From Methyloprofundus sp. (lineage in GTDB: Bacteria > Pseudomonadota > Gammaproteobacteria > Methylococcales > Methylomonadaceae): 5,328 nt of DNA. Each line of letters opens with the position of its first letter. The first letter of the stretch is position 1. The translations under genes were made by a program, and so were the position numbers. Under the pieces are notes generated by a model, which saw nothing but the letters and a program-made list of their open reading frames with translations, did no database searches and was not told the DNA's origin. The DNA lies in assembly GCA_030619185.1 (NCBI GenBank), contig JAUXBW010000164.1, forward strand, positions 1 to 5,328, read 5' to 3'. Positions 1-5,127 of the stretch are shown here, one piece after another.

Positions 1-127
1 CTTGGCCTCCGACTTGGCGGTCACAATTATGGGGGGACTGGCCTTCGCCACGCTATTGACCTTAATTGCTGTGCCGGTGTTTTATGCGTTATTTTTTAAG
101 ATAAAACCAACGAATGGAACATGCTAA
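1..127 (+). CDS. RND efflux permease, C-terminal end (partial)
   Basis: Reading from base 2, this is an open frame of 41 codons ending in TAA at 125-127. It enters the window from the left, so only the tail is visible. The residues around IMGGLAFATLLTLIAVPVFY match the last transmembrane helix of AcrB/MexB-type RND (HAE1 or related) inner-membrane permeases. In that family a G-L-x-F-A-T-x-L-T-L segment is followed by V-P-V-x-Y and a short, poorly conserved cytoplasmic tail, here beginning FFKIKPTN. The family exports drugs, solvents, dyes or metals by proton antiport, working with a periplasmic adaptor and an outer-membrane channel. The substrate cannot be read from this fragment. The next gene, 63 bases downstream on the same strand, encodes a TetR-type repressor, a common arrangement for regulated RND pumps. 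Confidence 0.85.
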   Translation, partial: LASDLAVTIMGGLAFATLLTLIAVPVFYALFFKIKPTNGTC

Positions 128-157
128 TTTTGGCAAGCCCTTTAAACACAATGTCAC

Positions 158-179
158 AGATAGTAGTTTAGTCTTATCT
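158..179. promoter_or_regulatory. possible operator: imperfect inverted repeat upstream of tetR
   Basis: AGATA at 158-162 and TATCT at 175-179 form 5-bp arms around a 12-bp centre, ending 11 bases before the TTG start of the TetR gene. TetR-family proteins commonly bind such dyads and repress their own gene. The arms are short and the centre is not symmetrical, so this is only a candidate. The left part of this leader (141-163) is recognisable upstream of the decayed tetR copy at 2120-2142, but the right arm is not. Confidence 0.25.
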
Positions 180-190
180 GGGGTTCTAAA

Positions 191-772
191 TTGAAAACGA
201 AAGAAAGAATTTTGTCTTTAGCGATCTCTCTTTTTGCTAAAAAGGGTTATAACGGGGTTTCTATAAGAGAATTAGCAATCGCCGCTAATTTGAGCGTAGC
301 AGGGATATATCATTACTTTCCTGATAAACAATCCCTTTATCAGGAAGCTGTTAAACAGTGTTTTTCTAATAAAGCATTTTCTTTTTCAAGTATCTGGCAA
401 TCTGATGCCCCTCCCAAAGATAAACTCAGATTGTTTGTGCATTCTTTATTAAAAGTGATGCTTGATGATAAGGATTTTCATAATTTATTGCAGCATGAGT
501 TATTGCTTGCAGATGAGGTAAGACTTAAGTTATTAGCTGATAATATTTTTAGGGATGAATTTAATGAATTGTTAAAACTGTCATCACAATTATTCCCACA
601 GCAACCGGCTTATTTAATGGCAATATCTATTTTAAGCCTGGTTTTCTCTCACCTTGAACTGCAGCCCTTAGGGCGTTTTTTACCCGATTACCAAACAAAG
701 TATGAAACTATTGATATGCTAACGGAGCATATCGTATCGTTACTACTAGAAAAATCAATCACTATTGACTGA
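191..772 (+). CDS. TetR/AcrR-family transcriptional regulator
   Basis: The 193-residue protein has the usual TetR size. Residues 1-50 form the DNA-binding domain: a first helix (KERILSLAISLFAKKGY), then a helix-turn-helix over about residues 23-42, ending in the family signature G-I-Y-H-Y-F-P-D-K at 38-46, followed by L-Y. The rest is a helical ligand-binding and dimerisation domain that I cannot assign to a subfamily. The start is TTG at 191. An in-frame stop at 164-166 and the lack of any in-frame ATG, GTG or TTG between them leave no earlier choice, and GGGG at 180-183 lies 7 bases upstream as a modest ribosome site. It follows an RND permease gene by 63 bases on the same strand, so control of that pump is the natural guess, though not shown. 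The gene is A+T-rich, like the porin operon and unlike the next gene. A decayed copy lies at about 2144-2560. Confidence 0.93.
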   Translation: MKTKERILSLAISLFAKKGYNGVSIRELAIAANLSVAGIYHYFPDKQSLYQEAVKQCFSNKAFSFSSIWQSDAPPKDKLRLFVHSLLKVMLDDKDFHNLLQHELLLADEVRLKLLADNIFRDEFNELLKLSSQLFPQQPAYLMAISILSLVFSHLELQPLGRFLPDYQTKYETIDMLTEHIVSLLLEKSITID

Positions 773-2106
773 AGAGTGGTCGATGGGTAAAGAACACCCC
801 AAGAACGGCGACTGCTGATTCTCACTCAAGGTTCAGGCCGGTCGGCTTGCGATCCCAGCAACTCAACCACTTCGGTTCGTATCGCCTCCACTAGGCGGAA
901 AAAATCAGCCTGTGTGACGCTTCTCTGGTCCACTAAGGCCAGCGGGAATCCATTTTTGATGAGCTTGTCGTCCACGTCGATCTCGATCGTAACCAGTTCG
1001 TCAAAGCGCACTCCCGAGATAGCGGAAGGCAGGAGTAGGTCAAGCCTGGGTCCTGGGGTAATGCAGGCATTCAAGGTGACGCCTGCCGCTGAGATGAGCC
1101 AGGGCTCAACCTGTCTCTCTGACAGGAAGTGCCGCCGTAAAGTGATCTGCCAGTCCGGTAATCGACGCTGCGAGTCCCACCAGATTCCATCCACTCTATC
1201 TATTGCCTCGACGCCGTCTTCCTTGGAAACGGCCTGCAATCGGTTGAGGACACGCTTTATCCAGTGATCCATGCTTCGGTTGTACGTGTTGTCGTTGGGT
1301 GCCTGTAAGCTGGTGATGATTGCGCCAGCGATTTTGATCCCGAGCAGATTCGAATAAAGGTCTTCAGGCGAAAAAGACGATAGTTTCTCGGGCCAAGCAC
1401 CCAACGATTGGAAGCCATACCAGGTGGCGATCTCGTGCCAGAGCGACAGTTGAAATGCAGTCCATTGTGCGATGTGAGCAGCCAGATAGAGACGTCCGTA
1501 CTCATTCAGAGTTTCCTTGGCAACAGGATGAAAAACAATGCGAATTTTACCGCCTTGATCAGGTATAGTGGAAGCACCGCCCACATCCATATTGCGGCCC
1601 GCTTCAGCGGCAAGAAATATTGTCATGTCGGCGTTGTCGCGCACGTGCGCTACATCGATGAACCCACCACGGCACGTATAGACCAGGCCGTTGTTCTCGA
1701 GGTCGATCCAGCCACGATTATCGGAAAGGTCAAGTGAAACTAGCCCATTATCGAATTTGTGCGGCCCAAGGTCAGCAGGGGCTCGTATATTGTCCAGACT
1801 GAACCCTGCTAACGGCATCTCACCGAGCTTGACCTTCAGCTTGTTTCCGAATGCGCAACACGGTCGCAATGCCTTGGGTGCAGGGAGACTCGGTATAGCT
1901 TCGGAACTGAAGTCATTCGAGGTTCCTCCGCCTTCGAAGTCGTTTAAAGTCAAAGCGATTGTATGATCTGTGATGAGAACTTCAGCAGATGCTTGCCAGG
2001 TTGGGGATCTCGCGCACCCAGCGAATCCGACTGCAAGACAGACGAGAACGGGCAGGGTTCCATGGAAATAAATCGGGCGTTTCACGTGTATTGAAAAACG
2101 GGATAC
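773..2106. other. G+C-rich, probably acquired segment
   Basis: Base composition rises sharply just after the tetR stop and falls again near 2100. Inside, G+C is roughly half or more by eye, while tetR is about one third and the porin operon near 40%. The segment holds a single minus-strand gene. The right edge is bounded by sequence resembling the tetR leader, recognisable from about 2107. No inverted repeats, target duplications or transposase were seen at the edges, so the mechanism of arrival is unknown. Confidence 0.5.
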
Positions 2107-2163
2107 TCGGTGGGTGAGGTTTAAATATAATGTTTTAGGTGACTTGATAACCAACTCCCTCAT
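826..2163 (-). CDS. putative DUF4056-type lipoprotein
   Basis: The open frame encodes up to 445 residues. The blocks RPCCAFG (100-106), E-N-N-G-L-V-Y-T-C-R-G-G-F-I-D-x-A-H-V-R-D (156-176) and LSLWHEIATWYG (239-250) resemble what I recall of the DUF4056 family. Function is unknown; the conserved Cys, His and Glu residues would suit an enzyme, but this is speculative. A lipoprotein signal is visible: K28-R29, a hydrophobic run, then F-A-G-C with the candidate lipidated Cys at 50, implying membrane anchoring facing the periplasm. The first ATG (2161-2163) gives an unusually long 26-residue lead before this signal and lies in DNA belonging to a tetR relic. GTG at 2085-2083 gives a clean signal peptide (MKRPIYFHG...) and is my preferred start (826-2085, 419 residues), although neither start has a good ribosome site. 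Composition and opposite strand suggest transfer. Confidence 0.75.
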   Translation of the reverse strand: MRELVIKSPKTLYLNLTHRVSRFSIHVKRPIYFHGTLPVLVCLAVGFAGCARSPTWQASAEVLITDHTIALTLNDFEGGGTSNDFSSEAIPSLPAPKALRPCCAFGNKLKVKLGEMPLAGFSLDNIRAPADLGPHKFDNGLVSLDLSDNRGWIDLENNGLVYTCRGGFIDVAHVRDNADMTIFLAAEAGRNMDVGGASTIPDQGGKIRIVFHPVAKETLNEYGRLYLAAHIAQWTAFQLSLWHEIATWYGFQSLGAWPEKLSSFSPEDLYSNLLGIKIAGAIITSLQAPNDNTYNRSMDHWIKRVLNRLQAVSKEDGVEAIDRVDGIWWDSQRRLPDWQITLRRHFLSERQVEPWLISAAGVTLNACITPGPRLDLLLPSAISGVRFDELVTIEIDVDDKLIKNGFPLALVDQRSVTQADFFRLVEAIRTEVVELLGSQADRPEP

Positions 2164-2560
2164 GGATAATTATTTTTCAAAACTGCTCCAACTATTAGTT
2201 TACTAACCGGATTGCCGTTATATCACAGCAACTGAGATATAAATCTGGCATTCATGCCTCATTCTTTCCTCTACCTCTGGTGGGTATTTATCAATTAAAT
2301 TCTTGTTCCTTGAGAAACTGACAAGTCTCCTGAAGATTAACTCAGGTGGTTTGTCTATAGTATATTGAATCGACGCTTGATAATAAAGGTTTTCATCGCA
2401 CTGCAGTGCGTGTTATGGTCCGTGGACTAAATAATGCTTAAATAACTAGCTGACGATATTTTTAAGGACAAATTTTGTGAATTAATCTGTTTCAATATAC
2501 TATTTAGCCTATATTGTTAGTTAATGATATTGCCCATTTAGCACTATAAAAGATTATTTG
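2144..2560 (+). pseudogene. decayed tetR copy (paralogue of the gene at 191-772)
   Basis: Hand alignment to the intact tetR finds collinear matches. Bases 2401-2484 align without gaps to 488-571 with 56 of 84 identical, and 21 of the 28 differences are transitions. Bases 2333-2354 match 417-438 at 19 of 22, and 2375-2396 match 460-481 at 19 of 22. Translated, LADDIFKDKFCEL mirrors LADNIFRDEFNEL, and LDNKGFH mirrors LDDKDFH. Further left, F-x-K (about 2178-2187) and S-x-x-x-I (2229-2243) line up with the helix-turn-helix region. The copy is dead: it carries in-frame stops (for example TAA at 2428-2430 and 2443-2445), small frameshifts (about 2 bases lost near 2399) and a deletion of about 41 bases between 2484 and 2493. 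Leader sequence also matches (2120-2142 against 141-163, 15 of 23). The ends are approximate. It has the same orientation as the live gene, suggesting an old tandem duplication or two related pump loci. Confidence 0.75.
2357..2503. repeat. 13-bp perfect inverted repeat, 147 bp end to end
   Basis: ATAGTATATTGAA at 2357-2369 is exactly mirrored by TTCAATATACTAT at 2491-2503. Both arms fall inside the tetR relic, and the DNA between them is recognisably relic sequence collinear with tetR. It is therefore probably not a separate inserted element. The arms are A+T-rich and may be chance. Confidence 0.35.
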
Positions 2561-2750
2561 GATGACTGGTTTGGGTCGTTAGGAGTCAGTCAATTGTGAT
2601 AGTAATTTGCACTATGTCGCTTTATCAGTACAGCACAGTGCTGTAACAGCACGCCACGCCAGGCACCAAACACATAGCTATATAACACAAGGACTTCATG
2701 TAAAAAAACTAGGTGCAGGCAATAAGCCCTATAAAAACACAATCGCTATT
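2561..2750. other. non-coding stretch before the porin promoter
   Basis: Together with the tetR relic this makes up the 657-base gap between the lipoprotein gene and the porin gene. I see no credible reading frame or RNA gene here. It contains a 17-bp palindrome at 2629-2645 and a smaller dyad, ATAGT at 2599-2603 with ACTAT at 2611-2615. Some of the leftmost part could be further remnant of the tetR 3' end, but the alignment is too weak to claim. Confidence 0.5.
2629..2645. promoter_or_regulatory. 17-bp perfect palindrome, candidate operator
   Basis: TACAGCAC, a central A, then GTGCTGTA form perfect 8-bp arms. A third CAGCAC follows at 2647-2652. No T-run follows on either strand, so it does not look like an intrinsic terminator. 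It lies about 115 bases upstream of the predicted porin -35 element, a plausible place for a second regulator. The binding protein is unknown; the pattern is not the LexA arrangement (CTGT...ACAG). Confidence 0.35.
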
Positions 2751-2769
2751 GAGAATGGTTTGCATTTAC
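2751..2769 (+). promoter_or_regulatory. Fur-box-like operator
   Basis: GAGAATGGTTTGCATTTAC matches the classical 19-bp Fur consensus (GATAATGATAATCATTATC) at 12 of 19 positions, including GA-AATG on the left and CATT on the right. It overlaps the predicted -35 element of the porin promoter, which is how Fur usually blocks transcription when iron is plentiful. It ends 51 bases before the porin start codon. This is a by-eye match, not a scored one. Confidence 0.55.
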
Positions 2770-2788
2770 CTTAGTCTATAGATATACT
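2760..2788 (+). promoter_or_regulatory. predicted sigma-70 promoter of the porin operon
   Basis: TTGCAT at 2760-2765 serves as -35 (3 of 6 to consensus) and TATACT at 2783-2788 as -10 (5 of 6), separated by 17 bases. A start site near 2795 would give a leader of about 25 bases. The Fur-like site covers the -35. The -35 is weak, so an activator or a slightly shifted element is possible. Confidence 0.5.
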
Positions 2789-2820
2789 GAGCCTACTTTA
2801 TATTTTTATACAATTAGGCA

Positions 2821-4245
2821 ATGAATATTACAAAACAATCGATAAGCTTAGGTATCGTTCTTTTGCTGCTAAGTAGTTTTTCAAACGCAGTTGATAGGCC
2901 GCAAACACTGGATGAAATGTGGAAAATTATCGAGGCTCAACAAGAACAGCTTGATGCCATGAAGAAAATGATTGAGGCAAGAGAGGAAGCTCCGGTTGTT
3001 GCAAAAGAAGTGCAAGCGTTGCAACCACAGACGAAGACTGAGATTGCAGAGCAACAACAGAAAACAGATGAAGAAGTAGCCGAATTACAGCATAAAACGG
3101 ATGTTTTAACTGAAGCTGTGGAATCCATGCGTACCGCGCTGGTTTTACCTGATGAAAAAGAACTAAAAAGTTCCTATGGTCTAGGGCCTGCTGCTTCAAA
3201 GGTGTATCAAGTTGACCAGGGCTTATCTATTGGGGGTTATGGTGAGATAAACTATCAGGCACTTGTTGCTGACAAGGGATCTAAGAATGATAATGCGGAT
3301 CTCGAGCGTTTCGTGCTTTATTTCGGCTATAAGTTTAACGACTCAATTATTCTAAACAGTGAACTAGAATTTGAGCACTCTTCCACATCGAAGAGTGGTT
3401 CGGTGTCTGTAGAAATGATGTCACTGGATTTTTTGATTGACCCTTTGTTTAATGTACGTGCAGGTTTGATGCTGACTCCTATGGGATTTGTTAACCTGAT
3501 ACATGAGCCACCGTTCTATTTTGGTAATAACCGCCCGGAAGTAGAGCGGCGCATTATTCCAAGCACCTGGCGTAATATTGGGGGAGGGCTTTTTGGAGAA
3601 ATTACACCTGATTTCAATTATACTATGTATGCTATGAGTGGGCTAAACGCCGAGGGTTTCAGCTCTGGAGGAATACGTGGCGGAAGACAGAAGGGATCGA
3701 AAGCATTAGCAGAAGACTGGGCTTTTGTTGGACGACTGGACTATGCGCCTACTGCAGTTCCTGGCTTAATATTTGGGGCATCCAGTTACTTAGGTAATTC
3801 AGGACAGGATCAGGTAGATGCCAATGTATTTACCCAGCTTTATGAAGCGCATATGGAATGGAAATATTATGGTTTTGAGACCCGTGTTCTGGGGTCCTGG
3901 GGACATATAGGGGATGCAGCAACACTAAGCGCACAGAAAGGCGAAACCATTGGTAGCTCAAATTATGGTGTTTATGCTGAAGTAGCTTATGATATATTGC
4001 CGCTTATTTTTTCTGGTACCTCTCAGTATCTGGCACCCTTTTTCCGCTATGAGAAATTTGATACGATTGCTACTACGCCAAATGGCTATGCTGACGATTT
4101 ATTTTATGACCAGGATATATTTCAGGTGGGATTTAACTATAAACCGATACCTGAAGTTGTTATTAAATTAGACTATCGTAATAGAAATGCGAAAGAAGGT
4201 ACCGTACCTGACGAAGTGAATATTGGCTTTGGTTTTATTTTTTAG
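2821..4245 (+). CDS. outer-membrane porin with N-terminal coiled coil
   Basis: This 474-residue exported protein starts with a signal peptide (residues 1-23; K5, a hydrophobic run, cleavage likely after S-N-A). It continues with a Glu/Gln/Lys-rich heptad-like segment over about residues 30-110 (predicted coiled coil, probably periplasmic and trimer-forming). The rest, from about G-L-S-I-G-G-Y-G-E near residue 135 to the end, alternates polar and aromatic residues as in a beta-barrel and ends in Phe (IGFGFIF), the usual recognition signal for outer-membrane barrel assembly. The overall plan resembles OprP/phosphate-selective-type or DcaP-like porins, but I cannot fix the subfamily or substrate. 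The ATG at 2821 is chosen because the signal peptide begins there; its ribosome site is poor (AGG only 2 bases upstream). It is first in an operon behind a Fur-like site, suggesting induction under iron limitation and a possible role in passing an iron or metal compound. Confidence 0.85.
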   Translation: MNITKQSISLGIVLLLLSSFSNAVDRPQTLDEMWKIIEAQQEQLDAMKKMIEAREEAPVVAKEVQALQPQTKTEIAEQQQKTDEEVAELQHKTDVLTEAVESMRTALVLPDEKELKSSYGLGPAASKVYQVDQGLSIGGYGEINYQALVADKGSKNDNADLERFVLYFGYKFNDSIILNSELEFEHSSTSKSGSVSVEMMSLDFLIDPLFNVRAGLMLTPMGFVNLIHEPPFYFGNNRPEVERRIIPSTWRNIGGGLFGEITPDFNYTMYAMSGLNAEGFSSGGIRGGRQKGSKALAEDWAFVGRLDYAPTAVPGLIFGASSYLGNSGQDQVDANVFTQLYEAHMEWKYYGFETRVLGSWGHIGDAATLSAQKGETIGSSNYGVYAEVAYDILPLIFSGTSQYLAPFFRYEKFDTIATTPNGYADDLFYDQDIFQVGFNYKPIPEVVIKLDYRNRNAKEGTVPDEVNIGFGFIF

Positions 4246-4300
4246 AACATATAAACTTATTGCAGGATGTGGCTTTAGCCTGTCTTTATAAACATAATAA

Positions 4301-4337
4301 AGAGGATACAAACTTGCTAATCTTAATGTTAATATGA
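4301..4337 (+). promoter_or_regulatory. displaced ribosome site and possible 7-codon leader ORF before the FMN-binding gene
   Basis: The only good Shine-Dalgarno sequence in the porin-FMN gap, AGAGGA at 4301-4306, lies 27 bases from the ATG at 4334, too far for direct use. It is correctly spaced for TTG at 4314, which opens a 7-codon frame (L-L-I-L-M-L-I) whose TGA at 4335-4337 overlaps the downstream ATG as ATGA. Translational coupling through this tiny frame is possible. It may also be fortuitous. Confidence 0.35.
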
Positions 4338-4882
4338 AATTTTTAAATTATCACCGTCTGTTATTTACTGTTTTGTTGTCATTATTAATCGCCGTACCTG
4401 CCTATGGCAAAATTTATTACAGCAAACAGGAGGCTATGGAGCTTGCTTTTGGCACTGAAGCTAAAGTTGAGCGACTGTCTCTGTTTCTTAAGGATGATGA
4501 AGTTAAGAGAATTCAAGAATTAGCCCGGGTTAAACTTGATTCTGCTTTGTTTACCTTTTATGTGGGTAAAAAAGCGGATGAAATATTGGCTTATGCAGCG
4601 ATAGAAACACATAAGGTACGTACTAAACCTGAAACTTTACTGGTGGTTTTAAACCCACAAGGTGAATTGATTAAAGTAGAGACACTTGCTTTTCACGAAC
4701 CACCTGAATACCAGCCTTCTGCACGTTGGTATGCGCAATTGTTTAACTTACCCCTTGAAGAGGTAAGTTTTAGAAAAAAAGTACAGGGCATTTCCGGTGC
4801 CACCCTAAGTAGTCGTGCCGCACTGGATAGTGTACGTAAGGTACTGGCTGTGTATCAGGTCGGCGTGGCAGAGAAGCAATAA
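4334..4882 (+). CDS. exported FMN-binding protein (SGAT flavinylation motif)
   Basis: This 182-residue protein has a signal peptide (M-K-F-L-N-Y-H-R, then a hydrophobic run to about residue 20, cleavage likely near A23-Y-G) and a periplasmic FMN-binding domain over about residues 75-175. The key motif is G-I-S-G-A-T-L-S-S at 152-160. In NqrC/RnfG-type FMN-binding domains, the Thr of SGAT (here T157) receives FMN through a phosphoester bond made by ApbE. The Asp often found three residues before the Ser is Gln here (Q151). The blocks V-R-T-K-P-E-T (95-101) and A-F-H-E-P-P-E-Y (119-126) look family-specific and mark a stand-alone exported form rather than an NqrC subunit. A periplasmic electron-transfer role is likely by homology; the partner is unknown. 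It lies 88 bases after the porin. Its stop formerly overlapped the start of the next gene (see the element at 4884-5122). Confidence 0.85.
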   Translation: MKFLNYHRLLFTVLLSLLIAVPAYGKIYYSKQEAMELAFGTEAKVERLSLFLKDDEVKRIQELARVKLDSALFTFYVGKKADEILAYAAIETHKVRTKPETLLVVLNPQGELIKVETLAFHEPPEYQPSARWYAQLFNLPLEEVSFRKKVQGISGATLSSRAALDSVRKVLAVYQVGVAEKQ

Positions 4883-4883
4883 T
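4879..4883. repeat. left copy of 5-bp target duplication (ATAAT)
   Basis: ATAAT directly precedes the left end of the inserted element. It contains the TAA stop codon (4880-4882) of the FMN-binding gene. The matching copy is at 5123-5127. Confidence 0.7.
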
Positions 4884-5122
4884 CCTAGAAACCGCAGTTG
4901 ACCGCTATAAAACACTATTTGCAGCTGAATAATACACTAATGATCTCAAATGCTTGTCACCTATTGGGTGCATATTCCCCGCTTCACGGTTTTGTGAATA
5001 AACCTGAGCACGAAATACTGTGTTACAACTTTTGCCAAGGGCTACGGCCATTGCCTGCGAGCTGTGCCTTGTCTTTCGCACCCAGATTTTCCACAAAATC
5101 CGTGCTCAACTGAGGTTTCTAG
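4884..5122. mobile_element. 239-bp MITE-like non-autonomous element, IS1380-like ends
   Basis: CTAGAAACCGCAGTTGA at 4885-4901 and TCAACTGAGGTTTCTAG at 5106-5122 are inverted copies matching at 16 of 17 bases. Outside them lie direct repeats ATAAT (4879-4883 and 5123-5127). The left end begins CCTAGA, as in ISEcp1 of the IS1380 family, which also makes 5-bp duplications; this is my basis for a tentative family call. The right end appears to lack the final G. No transposase is encoded: the short frames inside have no ribosome site or recognisable product. An 8-bp internal dyad (TGAGCACG at 5005-5012, CGTGCTCA at 5101-5108) and a small hairpin (TTCAC/GTGAA, 4983-4998) could add RNA structure. 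It separates two formerly overlapping genes of one operon and could reduce or alter expression of the second. Confidence 0.75.
5111..5115 (+). promoter_or_regulatory. Shine-Dalgarno-like TGAGG supplied by the element's right end
   Basis: TGAGG lies 10 bases before the ATG at 5126, slightly far but usable. It falls within the right inverted repeat, and the single base differing between the two repeat arms (A at 5113) is what turns TGCGG into TGAGG. Confidence 0.4.
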
Positions 5123-5127
5123 ATAAT
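5123..5127. repeat. right copy of 5-bp target duplication (ATAAT)
   Basis: ATAAT directly follows the right end of the inserted element and is identical to 4879-4883. Its last two bases are the A and T of the ATG start codon of the EamA-family gene. Confidence 0.7.

Noticed and set aside
773..825. Terminator or insertion-sequence end between tetR and the lipoprotein gene
   Set aside because: No stem followed by a T-run was found on either strand, and no matching inverted sequence was found near 2100.
914..1966. Plus-strand open frames of 91-117 codons and a minus-strand 82-codon frame within the lipoprotein gene
   Set aside because: They are antisense or out-of-frame shadows of the lipoprotein gene. 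They show no ribosome sites, domains or signal peptides, and one starts and ends within conserved lipoprotein sequence.
2397..2410. 14-bp perfect palindrome CGCACTGCAGTGCG
   Set aside because: It lies within the tetR relic at a small deletion and is partly explained by the ancestral TTGCAG sequence. There is nothing nearby for it to control.
2357..2503. The 147-bp inverted-repeat unit as a separate MITE with TA duplication
   Set aside because: The interior aligns collinearly with tetR on the same strand, so the unit is part of the relic rather than inserted DNA.
2927..3199. Minus-strand frames opposite the porin coiled coil
   Set aside because: The repetitive Glu/Gln/Lys codons of the coiled coil leave the antisense frames free of stops. 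The products are low-complexity and unlike known proteins.
3989..4171. 60-codon plus-strand frame inside the porin
   Set aside because: It is an alternative-frame shadow of the beta-barrel coding sequence with no ribosome site.
4261..4290. Possible hairpin or terminator between the porin and the FMN-binding gene
   Set aside because: CAGG/CCTG and GGCT/AGCC do not nest into one stable stem and no T-run follows. Read-through into the next gene is more likely.
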